From Pseudoselenomonas ruminis (GTDB lineage: Bacteria > Bacillota > Negativicutes > Selenomonadales > Selenomonadaceae), in the NCBI RefSeq assembly GCF_008271295.1, contig NZ_VTOY01000007.1:50678-114677 (forward strand): 64,000 nucleotides of DNA, written 5' to 3'. A model generated the notes under the pieces. It searched no databases. It saw only the letters and a program-made list of their open reading frames with translations, and was not told the origin of the DNA. The position numbers and the translations under genes were made by a program. The number at the start of each line of letters is the position of its first letter. Within the stretch, counting starts at the first letter, position 1. This document shows positions 44,795-53,675 of the stretch, piece by piece.

Positions 44795-46651
44795 TCAATA
44801 CTTCCTTTCTTTCGGCTGATATTTCGTAATAACGACATCTTTATACTCGGCACGATACTCGCCCGTCTTCTGATCTTTGAAGATAAGCGTATGCTTGAGG
44901 AAGTTCTTGTCGTCACGTTTCGGGAAATCACGACGGGAATGACCACCGCGGCTCTCTTTACGAGCCAGTGCACCCTGTACGATAGCATGGGAAATCTGCA
45001 GCAGGTTTCCGAGCTCAATGTACTGCTCAAAGGCCGTGTTGTAAACATGGGAGGAGTCACCAACATAGCAGTGTTTGTACTCTTCCTCGAGGGCCTTGAG
45101 TTCCTGCGTAGCCTGATTCAGCTGGTCTTCCTGACGGTATACGCCAGCTTTGTACCACATCGTATTGACCATGGCATCACGAATCTCCGGTACGGTCTTG
45201 CCGCAGCCTTCCGGACGGCTCGTGACTTCTTCAAATCTATCTTTCCATTTCTGGCAGTCCTGAGCCAGCTTGTCCTGGCTGCCAGCATAATTATGCTCTT
45301 TTGCGTAGGCAGCTGCACCGTCGCCGGCCGTATGACCAAAAACGAGTACCTCCGACAGGGAGTTAGCGCCGAGGCGGTTTGCACCATGTACGGATACACA
45401 GCTGCACTCACCAGCGACATAGATACCCGGTACGCGCGACTCACCCGTATGGAAGTCAGCCATCTCGAGGCCGCCCATGGAGTAATGGCAGGTCGGGGCA
45501 ATGAGAACCGGCTCTTTCGTGATGTCGACACCAGCGAAGCGTTTGGAAAGGTCAGCAACCTGGCCCAGACGCTCGCGGATACGCTCAGCCGGAATAACCG
45601 TGAAGTCCATGTAGACACCAGCATGGATGCCCTCGCCGACACCACGGCCCTGCTCGATTTCCGTAGCAATAGCACGCGCTACGATATCACGCGTAGCCAG
45701 CTCTTTCTTCTCCGGCGCATATTTTTCCATAAAACGCTCGCCATTCTTGTTCTTGAGCTGTGCACCCTCGGCACGGCTGGACTCGGACAGCAGGACGCCA
45801 TTAGCCGACAGGCCCGTCGGATGGAACTGTACCATTTCCGGATCTTTGAACGGAATACCAACATTCATGCCGGCAACGATGCCGTCACCCGTGGAGCTGT
45901 ACGGATTGGACGTACGAATCCAGTACACACGGCCATAACCGCCCGTTGCAATGATAACAGATTTTGCCGGAACGCCGATGAGGTTGCCCGAGCGCATATC
46001 CATAGCGATAACACCGTTGAGCTGGTCGTTCTTTTCGCCGCTCATGCTGATTTCAAGCATCTGGCACTCCGAGATGAAGTCAATGCCATTTTCCAGGCAC
46101 TGCTCGAACAGCGTGTGAACCATAGCATGACCAGCGCGGTCCTCAAAGTAGGAAGCACGCGGATGGGAATGACCGCCCATCTTGCGCTGATGGAAGCAGC
46201 CGTCTTTCTGGCGGTTGTACGGATAGCCCATATAGTCCATCTCGTAGATATTTGCGCCAGCACGCTCTGCAAAGTACTCAACAGCATCCTGGTCGCAAAG
46301 ATAGTCGCCACCCTTGATGGTATCAAACACATGCGACTCGACCGTATCCGTCGGATCGGATACACCCGTAACACCGTTCATGCCGCCCTGTGCCATCGTC
46401 GAAGCCGAACGCGTCGGTACGAGCTTCGTCATAACAGCAACTTTGAGGTTCTTGTTCTCAGCGGCTGCCAAAGCGGCACGCATACCAGCACCGCCACTGC
46501 CGATAATCAGAACATCATAAGTAATGTCACCTTTTTTGACCTTTTCTGGAATATTGTTACCATTCCAGGTGAAGTAAGAACCTGCAGCCACAACGACACC
46601 GGCTGCTGCCGCGCCCTTTATAAAGGTACGACGTGAAATCTCCTTCGACAT
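44795..46651 (-). CDS. mfrA: Methylmenaquinol:fumarate reductase flavoprotein, Tat-exported
   Basis: SdhA/FrdA-like flavoprotein of 618 residues. A twin-arginine signal opens it (SRRTFIKGAAAAGVVVAAGS), as in periplasmic MFR of Wolinella. FAD-binding GSGGAG at 51-56. Catalytic motifs QFHPTGL, SESSRAEGA, ATRDIVARA, CHYSMGG and HGANRLGANSLSE are intact. In E. coli FrdA the segment RSHTVAAEGG carries the His that binds FAD covalently. Here it reads RSASTMAQGG (81-90), so that His appears to be Ala. Start 46651 follows GGAGGG. Reduces fumarate to succinate outside the inner membrane (inference from the family). Confidence 0.92.
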   Translation of the reverse strand: MSKEISRRTFIKGAAAAGVVVAAGSYFTWNGNNIPEKVKKGDITYDVLIIGSGGAGMRAALAAAENKNLKVAVMTKLVPTRSASTMAQGGMNGVTGVSDPTDTVESHVFDTIKGGDYLCDQDAVEYFAERAGANIYEMDYMGYPYNRQKDGCFHQRKMGGHSHPRASYFEDRAGHAMVHTLFEQCLENGIDFISECQMLEISMSGEKNDQLNGVIAMDMRSGNLIGVPAKSVIIATGGYGRVYWIRTSNPYSSTGDGIVAGMNVGIPFKDPEMVQFHPTGLSANGVLLSESSRAEGAQLKNKNGERFMEKYAPEKKELATRDIVARAIATEIEQGRGVGEGIHAGVYMDFTVIPAERIRERLGQVADLSKRFAGVDITKEPVLIAPTCHYSMGGLEMADFHTGESRVPGIYVAGECSCVSVHGANRLGANSLSEVLVFGHTAGDGAAAYAKEHNYAGSQDKLAQDCQKWKDRFEEVTSRPEGCGKTVPEIRDAMVNTMWYKAGVYRQEDQLNQATQELKALEEEYKHCYVGDSSHVYNTAFEQYIELGNLLQISHAIVQGALARKESRGGHSRRDFPKRDDKNFLKHTLIFKDQKTGEYRAEYKDVVITKYQPKERKY

Positions 46652-46767
46652 AGTATTCCCTCCTAAACACTTCCCAATACACAACAATTTTCTCAAATTA
46701 TTAACTAGAATTATTTTACATAAAAAAAAGCTATCGGGGAAATACATACTGCTTATATCGCCTATTC

Positions 46768-46796
46768 AAAAAAACAATACCCGCCAAGGAGGATTG
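46768..46796 (-). terminator. Terminator-like hairpin upstream of mfrA
   Basis: On the minus strand CAATCCTCC and GGGTATTG pair with one mismatch and are followed by T7, about 115 nt before the mfrA start. It may insulate against readthrough or act as an attenuator. Confidence 0.45.
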
Positions 46797-46862
46797 CGAG
46801 ATATCCGTATTTTCAGTTATTTTTTTAGAGAAAATGCATCATCCAAATCTTTTTTCATACAC

Positions 46863-46899
46863 AAAAGGCTGCTGCACGTTGAATTTACGTGCAACAGCC
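46863..46899 (-). terminator. Terminator after the LysR gene
   Basis: GGCTGTTGCACGT and ACGTGCAGCAGCC pair on the minus strand, followed by TTTTGTG. Confidence 0.8.
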
Positions 46900-46923
46900 C
46901 CTTGTTTAGTATAGACAAACGGA

Positions 46924-47829
46924 TTACCGTTTCAACAGCGCAATAAACGTCTTCGCTGCCTGCGAAAGATGCTGGCCGCGGCCATAAGCTGCCACGAGCT
47001 GCCGCTCCTCCACATTTTCTTCCAATTCAAAGAAGAAGGGCGCTTCCTTCCAACGCCAGCCGCGCACGAGCATATCCGTTACCAAAGTAATGCCTAGTCC
47101 GGCCATGCAGAGTTCTGCCGCATCAATGATGCTGTTGGCCTCAAAGACCACATCCGGCTCGCACTGCGTTTCCTGGCATAAATTCCGATAGATATGCGCC
47201 ATCCGCCGGCTTTCCTGCAGCTTAATGAATGGCTGCTTGTGAAGCCGGGCAAAGGAAAGCGTCGGGTAAGGCGTTATCTGACGGCCGCCAAAGCGGACAG
47301 CGAAAGGATGGTCCATCGGTACGGCCAGCAAGGTACGCTCCTTCAAAAGTGGTATCGAAGCAAAATTCTTATCGGGCAGCGGCTCATAGAGCAGCGCAAA
47401 ATCGACTGCCCCCGCGAGTACGTCCTCCTTGAGTTCCCACAAGCTGTGCTCCCGTACGGTCAACCGAATCCCGGGATAATTCCGATGAAACTCGATAAGA
47501 GGCTGGGTCAGATAGCACGAAGACCGCGTCCGCGAGCTGCCGATACAGAGATTCCCCGTGCGAAGTTCTGACAGGTCGGCCGTTCCCTTGACCAGTTCCT
47601 GCTTCAGCCGCTGAATCTCCCGAGCCTTTTCCACGTAAATCTCGCCAGCTGGCGTAAGCAGCAACGGCGTCTGGCTGCGGTCAAACAGAGCCTCGCCGAG
47701 CTCCCCTTCTATCTTTTTTATACACTGCGATAACGACGGCTGCGAAACATAAAGGTGCTTGGCTGCAGCCGAAAAGGTGCCATCTTCTGCGACCTGCAGT
47801 ACACTCCGCCATTCATGCTCATCAATCAA
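46924..47829 (-). CDS. LysR-family transcriptional regulator
   Basis: LTTR of 301 residues: N-terminal winged helix-turn-helix (VAEDGTFSAAAKHLYVSQPSLSQCIKKIEGELGEALFDRS) and a C-terminal effector domain of the LysR_substrate type. The start appears to be TTG (47829), 8 nt after AGGAGGAG inside the end of the HD gene, so the two are coupled. It lies upstream of mfrABE on the same strand; a role in mfr control is possible but not shown. Confidence 0.92.
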   Translation of the reverse strand: MIDEHEWRSVLQVAEDGTFSAAAKHLYVSQPSLSQCIKKIEGELGEALFDRSQTPLLLTPAGEIYVEKAREIQRLKQELVKGTADLSELRTGNLCIGSSRTRSSCYLTQPLIEFHRNYPGIRLTVREHSLWELKEDVLAGAVDFALLYEPLPDKNFASIPLLKERTLLAVPMDHPFAVRFGGRQITPYPTLSFARLHKQPFIKLQESRRMAHIYRNLCQETQCEPDVVFEANSIIDAAELCMAGLGITLVTDMLVRGWRWKEAPFFFELEENVEERQLVAAYGRGQHLSQAAKTFIALLKR

Positions 47830-48386
47830 AAGCCTAACTCCTCCTTATGGGCCTGCATTCCCTCAATGCAGCACTGCATAACATCCCCCGGCTCCATGCC
47901 GAGCATTTCAAATCCTTTCTTGATGGTTTCCCGGCTGCACTTTGCCGCAAATTTCTTATCTTTGAATTTCTTCTTAAAGGATTTGAGTTCCATTCCATCC
48001 ATCTTTTCCGGACGCATCAAGGCATAAGCCTGCACGATTCCGGTCAGCTCATCCACCGTATAGAGACTCTTCTCTATAGCCGACAGCGGTTCTGCCTCCT
48101 CGGTCGTAATTCCCCAGCCATGCGAAATAATTGCCCGGATATCCGCTTCTTCAACACCTTCATCTGCCAGTAGTTCGCGCACATGATGACAATGTTCATC
48201 CGGATACTTTTCATAATCGACATCATGAAGGTATCCGATTGCTTCCCAATGCTCTTTGTCTTCACCAAAATGCTCTGCCATTGCGCCCATAGCTGCGCTG
48301 ACAGCAGCCGCATGGGTAAAAAGATGCGCCTCTGTCGTGTGTTTGCTAAGTATTTCTTTTGCCTTGGCCAACGTCAAACTACTCAT
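47826..48386 (-). CDS. HD-domain hydrolase
   Basis: HDIG-type phosphohydrolase-like protein of 186 residues. Metal ligands are suggested by THAAAVSAAM, YLHDVDYEKYPDEHCHH and IISHGWG. Such proteins are annotated as putative phosphohydrolases without a known substrate. A Lys-rich segment (KSFKKKFKDKKFAAKCS) precedes the C-terminal helix. Overlaps the LysR start by 4 nt. Confidence 0.88.
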   Translation of the reverse strand: MSSLTLAKAKEILSKHTTEAHLFTHAAAVSAAMGAMAEHFGEDKEHWEAIGYLHDVDYEKYPDEHCHHVRELLADEGVEEADIRAIISHGWGITTEEAEPLSAIEKSLYTVDELTGIVQAYALMRPEKMDGMELKSFKKKFKDKKFAAKCSRETIKKGFEMLGMEPGDVMQCCIEGMQAHKEELGF

Positions 48387-48447
48387 TCTGTAACCTCCCG
48401 GTGCTAAAGAAGCTTAAGTATCGTAATTATGTAAATTATTATACGCT

Positions 48448-48891
48448 TTATTCTGCCGCATCGTCAACAAAACGGCCGAGTACGTAAAAAGTACCATGCG
48501 CCTTGGCAAACAATTTTCCTGCTTCATCACGGATTTCACTTTCCAAAGTCATGGTATGGCGACCATCATGAAGGACCGCCCCCGTGGCGATAATCCTCGT
48601 GGTCATCGGCACCGAATGCATAAAATCCATGCAAAGATTCATGGTAACGACTTTCTTATTCCGTGCCAGTGCCGCTGCTCCCATCGCCGTATCTGCCAAT
48701 GTCATAAGAGCTCCCCCGTGGATAATACCGTAGAGGTTCGTATGCTCAGACTCCACCATCAACTCCAACCGGACGCCGCCATCGGCTGCCGGCACGGCCT
48801 CAGCATGGATATACTCCAGGAACGGATTCTTGTGATAGAACGCAACGATATGCTGCTGCATTTTCGTCATAGATTTATTCTGCTCCGTCAA
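48448..48891 (-). CDS. PaaI-like hotdog-fold thioesterase
   Basis: Acyl-CoA thioesterase-like protein of 147 residues or slightly fewer. The hotdog fold is suggested by NLYGIIHGGALMTLADTAMGAAAL, with the catalytic-type Asp/His region, and by the VVTMNLCMDFMHSVP strand. The first codon in frame is TTG (48891); an ATG at 48870 is an alternative, and neither has a clear ribosome-binding site. Confidence 0.87.
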   Translation of the reverse strand: MTEQNKSMTKMQQHIVAFYHKNPFLEYIHAEAVPAADGGVRLELMVESEHTNLYGIIHGGALMTLADTAMGAAALARNKKVVTMNLCMDFMHSVPMTTRIIATGAVLHDGRHTMTLESEIRDEAGKLFAKAHGTFYVLGRFVDDAAE

Positions 48892-48968
48892 ACCATCACG
48901 ACCTTTTTACAATTATGATATCTTCTATAATATATCTTCTATAATAACGCCATTATCCCTTTTTTGCC

Positions 48969-49032
48969 AAAAACGGCCCTTCGCATTGACCGGACTGCAC
49001 CATGACAGGCCATAAATACGAAGGACCGTTTT
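48969..49032 (-). terminator. Terminator-like structure after the P-type ATPase gene
   Basis: AAACGG-CCTTCG and CGAAGG-CCGTTT pair around a ~38-nt interior, with a T-rich tract after it on the minus strand. Confidence 0.65.
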
Positions 49033-49050
49033 CAAAGGCTTATTAACTTG

Positions 49051-51195
49051 TTAGAGATAGATTTCGCAATCGTCTTCGACTTTTTTGCAATTCAGCCGGA
49101 CTTCTTCCATAACCGACTTGGCATCATATCCATCTTCAAATTCCACTTTCATCTTCAACAGCATAAAATTGATTGTCGCCATCTTTACGCCTGGCGTTTT
49201 GTTCGCAGCTTCTTCCATGAGATTCGCACAATTGGGACAATCCACATCGATTTTATACGTTTTTTTCATGTCGCTTTCCTTTCTGCCACTGACTTCCTTC
49301 ACGTTATTTCTCGGCACCATCATCGCCCGCATGGCATTAAGAACGGCTAATACCATGACGCCTACATCGGCAAAGATTGCCGCCCACATATTCGCCAGGC
49401 CAACCGCGCCCAGAACCAGCACAATGACCTTGATACCGATTGACCCCCGGATATTCTGCCGGACAATTCGCATCGTCTTGCGGGCAAGGCGCTGAGCCTT
49501 GGCCAGCTGCAGCGGATTGTCATCCATCAGCACCACATCAGCCGCCTCAATGGCAGCATCTGAGCCCATAGCTCCCATCGCGATGCCGACATCGGCCCGG
49601 GATATTACCGGCGCATCATTGATGCCATCCCCCACAAAAGCCAATTTGCCCTGGCTGCCGGCTGCCTGTTTTGCGGCCAGCAGTTCTTCTACCTTCGTCA
49701 CTTTGTCAGCTGGCAGCAGTTCACTGTACACCTTATCGATTCCCAGCTTACCTGCCACCTCGGCTGCCACTTTTTCCGCATCGCCAGTCAGCATAAACAC
49801 CTCGGCAACACCATTGCGGTGCAAAGCCTCAACCGCCTTGGCCGAGTCTTCCTTGACGACATCCGAAATCACGATATGACCAGCATATTCCCCATCCATG
49901 GCAACATGGATGATAGTGCCGGTATGCGTACAATCATGCCATGAAATGCCTTCTGCTTCCATCATCCGGCTGTTGCCAACACTAATTTTGTGGTCATTGA
50001 CTCTGGCCCGGACGCCATGACCGGCGATTTCTTCTATATCTTCTACCGCACAGTCATCGGCTTCGTTGCGATATGCTGCCTTAAGAGACGCCGCGATGGG
50101 ATGCGTTGAAAACCGCTCCACATGCGCAGCCAAATGAAGCAGCTGCTTTTCATCCATTTTTTCCGGATGAACTGCCGTAACCTCAAACACACCTTTCGTC
50201 AAAGTTCCAGTCTTATCAAAGACCACCGTATCGACAGATGCCAGCGCCTCCAGATAGTTCGAACCCTTAATCAGCACACCTTGGCGGCTGGCACCGCCCA
50301 GCCCGGCAAAGAAGCTGAGCGGAATGCTGATAACAAGCGCACAGGGACAGCTGATAACGAGGAACGTAAGCGCGCGATAAAACCACATTCCCCACTGCGG
50401 CGCCCCACCTAACAGAAAAAGCTGCCAAAGCGGCGGCAAGAGTGCCAGCGCAATTGCCGCATAGACGACGACCGGCGTATAGACGCGGGCAAATCGCGTG
50501 ATAAAGGCTTCTGAGCGCGACTTGTTGGAACTTGCCTCTTCTACCAATTCCAATATTTTCGATGCCGTGGATTCCTCAAATTCCCGGGTTGTCCGAATCC
50601 GCAACAGGCCATTCTTATTGATGCAGCCGCTTAACACTTCATCCCCGGGATTTACATCCCTTGGCAGGCTCTCACCAGTTAAAGCAACGGTATCAAGACT
50701 TGACTGCCCCATGGTCACGACTCCATCCAGAGGAATCTTTTCGCCTGGCTGGACAACAATTATCGTCCCGGGCTGCACTTCCTCTGGATCAACTTTTTCC
50801 AGCTGGCCATTCTCCTTTTCGATATTGGCATAGTCCGGACGAATATCCATGAGTTCGCTGATATCGCGGCGGCTCCTGCCCACCGCATAGCTTTGGAACC
50901 ACTCGCCCACCTGATAGAACAACATGACCGCGATACCTTCCGTATAATCGCCGTCTTCATAAACAGCTAGTGCCATAGCACCGATGGTAGCGATTGCCAT
51001 GAGCAGGCTTTCATCAAAGGCCTTGCGGTTCTTCACGCCTTTGGCAGCTTTCAGCAGGACATCATAACCAACTACCAGATAGGGCACCAGATAAGCGGCA
51101 AATCGCCAGCCCCCCGCCAACGGAGCATAGGCTAACACTGCCAGCATCACTGCAGCTGCGATAATCCTCACCAAATTGCGCTTCTTTTTATCCAT
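49051..51195 (-). CDS. Zn/Cd-type P1B ATPase with a C-terminal HMA domain
   Basis: Metal-exporting ATPase of about 714 residues. Helices carry the CPC metal site (ISCPCALVISIPL), the phosphorylation site is DKTGTLTKG, and STHPIA (HP motif) and GDGINDAPVISRADVGIAMG follow. The CPC context and GDGINDAP-VI pattern resemble ZntA/CadA rather than CopA. There is no N-terminal metal-binding domain. Instead an HMA domain sits at the C-terminus (final 72 residues) with DCPNCAN as the metal motif. It begins at an in-frame ATG (49269) preceded by AGAAAGGAAA, a good internal start. The main start at 51195 follows GAGGTG. Confidence 0.9.
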   Translation of the reverse strand: MDKKKRNLVRIIAAAVMLAVLAYAPLAGGWRFAAYLVPYLVVGYDVLLKAAKGVKNRKAFDESLLMAIATIGAMALAVYEDGDYTEGIAVMLFYQVGEWFQSYAVGRSRRDISELMDIRPDYANIEKENGQLEKVDPEEVQPGTIIVVQPGEKIPLDGVVTMGQSSLDTVALTGESLPRDVNPGDEVLSGCINKNGLLRIRTTREFEESTASKILELVEEASSNKSRSEAFITRFARVYTPVVVYAAIALALLPPLWQLFLLGGAPQWGMWFYRALTFLVISCPCALVISIPLSFFAGLGGASRQGVLIKGSNYLEALASVDTVVFDKTGTLTKGVFEVTAVHPEKMDEKQLLHLAAHVERFSTHPIAASLKAAYRNEADDCAVEDIEEIAGHGVRARVNDHKISVGNSRMMEAEGISWHDCTHTGTIIHVAMDGEYAGHIVISDVVKEDSAKAVEALHRNGVAEVFMLTGDAEKVAAEVAGKLGIDKVYSELLPADKVTKVEELLAAKQAAGSQGKLAFVGDGINDAPVISRADVGIAMGAMGSDAAIEAADVVLMDDNPLQLAKAQRLARKTMRIVRQNIRGSIGIKVIVLVLGAVGLANMWAAIFADVGVMVLAVLNAMRAMMVPRNNVKEVSGRKESDMKKTYKIDVDCPNCANLMEEAANKTPGVKMATINFMLLKMKVEFEDGYDAKSVMEEVRLNCKKVEDDCEIYL
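49054..49269 (-). other. Possible internally initiated HMA metallochaperone
   Basis: In-frame ATG at 49269 inside the ATPase gene, preceded by an AAAGGAAA site 5-6 nt away. Translation from here would give a free 72-residue HMA protein in addition to the fused domain. Inference only; a single fused product remains possible. Confidence 0.35.
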
Positions 51196-51220
51196 CCGTC
51201 TCACCTCACGCCTTCCTCTT

Positions 51221-51256
51221 AATATATGAACAACAATTCATTTGTTGAATTAATTA
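51221..51256. promoter_or_regulatory. Inverted repeat upstream of the ATPase gene, ArsR/SmtB-like
   Basis: A TGAACAA...TTCA-type core within AATATATGAACAACAATTCA and a perfect CAACAA-TTCAT-TTGTTG palindrome (51231-51247). The word resembles ArsR/SmtB-family (CzrA/CadC-like) operators. No such regulator gene is in the window. Confidence 0.45.
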
Positions 51257-51336
51257 TAGCAAAAAATTCCAGCCAGTCAAGATTATTTTTCCGATATGCT
51301 AAAATAATAGTGCAAGAAAACGATTGGAGGTATTTT

Positions 51337-51831
51337 ATGAATTGTATCGGCTTTCCCCCCAGTATCGATGATAACTGTCATACACTGATTCTCGGTTCTA
51401 TGCCTGGTGTTACGTCACTAGCGCAGCAGCAGTATTACGCGCATCCGCAAAACCGCTTTTGGCCCCTGATGGCCCAGCTGCTCGAAGAAGCAGCTGTCCC
51501 GCTGGATTATAACCAGCGGCTGCAAATGCTCCTGCGCCATCACATCGCTCTTTGGGATTCCATTGATTCCTGTGAACGCGACGGCAGTCTTGATTCGGCC
51601 ATAAAAAATGAGCAGGGCAATGATTTCACTGCCCTGCTGGCAAACTATCCTCATATCAAAACCATCTGTTTCAATGGCGGTAAATCCGCAGAGGCCTTCA
51701 AGCGCTATAATAAAGCCCTGCTGGCCCGAACCGATATCACCTTTCATGCCATGCCATCTACCAGCCCGGCCAATGCCCGGTGGCGCATGGAAATGCTGGC
51801 CGCCAAATGGGGCGAAGTCATCCGCCCATGA
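51337..51831 (+). CDS. DNA-deoxyinosine/uracil glycosylase, MUG-like
   Basis: Protein of 164 residues of the uracil-DNA-glycosylase fold, annotated in relatives as DNA-deoxyinosine glycosylase. Motifs: LILGSMPGVTSLAQQQYYAHPQNRFWPL (active-site loop) and the C-terminal AMPSTSPANARW with the MPSTSPA loop. It would excise deaminated purines or uracil. The start at 51337 follows GATTGGAGG. Confidence 0.9.
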   Translation: MNCIGFPPSIDDNCHTLILGSMPGVTSLAQQQYYAHPQNRFWPLMAQLLEEAAVPLDYNQRLQMLLRHHIALWDSIDSCERDGSLDSAIKNEQGNDFTALLANYPHIKTICFNGGKSAEAFKRYNKALLARTDITFHAMPSTSPANARWRMEMLAAKWGEVIRP

Positions 51832-52443
51832 TTATTTGATAAATCTGACCTCACGGCAGATTTCTTCATAGACTTCTTCTTTTCGTTTGTTGAAGATGAC
51901 CTTGTTCTCCTCGAAGATATTATTCCCATGCGTGTCAATCGACACAATGAGCGGGCCAAATTCTTTTACCTTGCTGGTCCACAGGGTTTCCGGCATGCCC
52001 AAATCCTTCCACTGCGCATCGATGATTTCTTCTACACAGGTAGCGGCTACTACCGCACAGCCTGCAGGAAATACGCAATGTATCGCCTTGTAATCGCGGC
52101 AGCCGCGCATCGTTCCGTCACCCATACCGCCTTTGCCGATAATCAGCCGGACACCAGTCTCCTTGATAAATTCCTCTTCGAATTTTTCCATCCGCATGGA
52201 GGTCGTCGGGCCCACGGTAACCATCTCGTATTTATCCTCCCCCAAAGGCCGGATAATCGGCCCGGCATGAAGGATGGCGCCATCTTTTACATCTACCGGC
52301 AGCGGCCGTTTCTCTTCAATGACACGGCGGTGCGCGACATCGCGGCAAGTCGTCAGCCTGCCCGTCAGATAAATGACATCACCGACATGAATATCTTCCA
52401 AATCCTCAGCCTGAATCGGCGTTGTAAGTACTTTCTTTGCCAT
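51832..52443 (-). CDS. fumB: Class I fumarase, beta subunit
   Basis: C-terminal subunit (203 residues) of the two-subunit iron-sulfur fumarase, which interconverts fumarate and malate. Family features: [37 protein letters not shown] and IGKGGMGD. Start overlaps the stop of the alpha gene by 1 nt. Supplies fumarate for the mfrABE reductase (inference). The symbol follows subunit naming. Confidence 0.94.
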   Translation of the reverse strand: MAKKVLTTPIQAEDLEDIHVGDVIYLTGRLTTCRDVAHRRVIEEKRPLPVDVKDGAILHAGPIIRPLGEDKYEMVTVGPTTSMRMEKFEEEFIKETGVRLIIGKGGMGDGTMRGCRDYKAIHCVFPAGCAVVAATCVEEIIDAQWKDLGMPETLWTSKVKEFGPLIVSIDTHGNNIFEENKVIFNKRKEEVYEEICREVRFIK

Positions 52444-53342
52444 CAGAAATCCACCTCCGAATGGGAATCAATCGTATAGTTCAAGTCCTTATCGAATACG
52501 ATGTGGCCGCGGCGGTGCGACCAGCAGCCGACATTGACCGCTACGCCGATAACCGACGGATGGCGGGCGCTATTTTCGATATTTACCCCTAACACGGAGT
52601 TCTTCCCCCTGAGTCCCTGCGGGCCAAGGCCAATCTTATTGATGCCAGTTTCCAGCAGCTGTTCCATTTTTGCCGCCCGCGGATTGGGATTATGGGATCC
52701 GATAGGACGCATGAGTGCCTTCTTGGAATGAAGGGCCGCCACTTCCACCGAAGTGCCAATGCCTACGCCTACGAGCAGAGGCGGACAGGCATTTAACCCA
52801 TAACTGGTCATGACATCAAGCACGAACCGCGTAACGCCTTCATAACCTTCTCCTGGCATCAATACTTTGGCATGTCCCGGCAGCGAGCAGCCGCCCCCGG
52901 CCATATAGGTGTAGATTTCACAGTCATCCCGCTCGGGAACTACATCCCAAAACAACGAGGGAATCCCCAAGGCTACATTTTTGCCCGTATTGTATTCGTC
53001 AAACGTTTCGACCGCGTTATGACGAAGCGGTGCCTCCTTGGTCGCCCGGATTACGCTTTCGCGAAGAATGCCGGACAGCTCACTCATATAGGGAAAGTTT
53101 GCGCCGCATTTAAGAAAGAACTGAATGGCTCCCGTATCCTGACAGCTGGGACGATTGAGCTCCTGCGCGAGTTCCTGATTCTTCAGCATGGTCTGATAGA
53201 TTGCTTTTGCCAGCGGCTCTTCTTCCTGTCCAGCCAATTCGGCAATCTTTTCCCGGACATCATCCGGCAGCCGTTTTCCCGTAAAGGCGACAAACTTTGC
53301 CACGATGTCTGTCATACGTAGTACCGCATCATCTTTTGTCAT
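52443..53342 (-). CDS. fumA: Class I fumarase, alpha subunit
   Basis: N-terminal [4Fe-4S]-binding subunit of about 299 residues. Cluster ligands are suggested by [29 protein letters not shown] and the [14 protein letters not shown] segment. The ATG at 53342 has an AAGGGGG site and is preferred to a frame extending 96 nt upstream without one. Forms an operon with the beta gene. Confidence 0.94.
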   Translation of the reverse strand: MTKDDAVLRMTDIVAKFVAFTGKRLPDDVREKIAELAGQEEEPLAKAIYQTMLKNQELAQELNRPSCQDTGAIQFFLKCGANFPYMSELSGILRESVIRATKEAPLRHNAVETFDEYNTGKNVALGIPSLFWDVVPERDDCEIYTYMAGGGCSLPGHAKVLMPGEGYEGVTRFVLDVMTSYGLNACPPLLVGVGIGTSVEVAALHSKKALMRPIGSHNPNPRAAKMEQLLETGINKIGLGPQGLRGKNSVLGVNIENSARHPSVIGVAVNVGCWSHRRGHIVFDKDLNYTIDSHSEVDF

Positions 53343-53450
53343 ACTATCGTTCCCCCTTAGCACCTGTCTCCATATAATCACCTGGAATACTTCGTGCCGG
53401 GAACAGCTTTTTCCTGCCGTCTGTATTCTTGTATACATAACAACAGAATA

Positions 53451-53479
53451 TTGACAGAATAAAAATCGCTGATTATAAT
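53451..53479 (+). promoter_or_regulatory. Consensus promoter of amtB-glnK
   Basis: -35 TTGACA, 17-nt spacer, -10 TATAAT. Transcription should begin near 53486, about 18 nt before the first hexaloop hairpin. Confidence 0.85.
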
Positions 53480-53512
53480 AAAGCCATCAACCAACAAACA
53501 AGAGGCAATGAC

Positions 53513-53552
53513 GCCCCAGAGAATCAGGTACCGGATTCTCTGGGGCTTTTCT
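53513..53552 (+). terminator. Leader terminator T1 before amtB
   Basis: Perfect 13-bp stem GCCCCAGAGAATC / GATTCTCTGGGGC, loop of 8 nt, followed by TTTTCT. Confidence 0.85.
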
Positions 53553-53630
53553 GTCCTCCGAAAGGTTGATTGTCTGTCAAGTATCATAGGCATGCCAATT
53601 TCCCGATTGACATGCCGCAAAGAGACAATG

Positions 53631-53675
53631 GCGTCTCATGGATTCCCGCGGAATCTGTGGGACGCTTTTTATTTT
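53631..53675 (+). terminator. Leader terminator T2 before amtB
   Basis: Sixteen-bp stem (with G-U pairs) from GCGTCTCATGGATTCC and GGAATCTGTGGGACGC, loop CGC, followed by TTTTTATTTT. Confidence 0.85.

Noticed and set aside
46652..46747. Extended N-terminus of MfrA
   Set aside because: The 32 extra residues precede a clear Tat signal whose ATG has a GGAGGG site, so the shorter start is used.
53378..53620. 80-residue open frame on the minus strand upstream of amtB
   Set aside because: It runs through the amtB promoter, both hexaloop hairpins and T1, and no ribosome-binding site was evident. The leader structure explains the sequence better.
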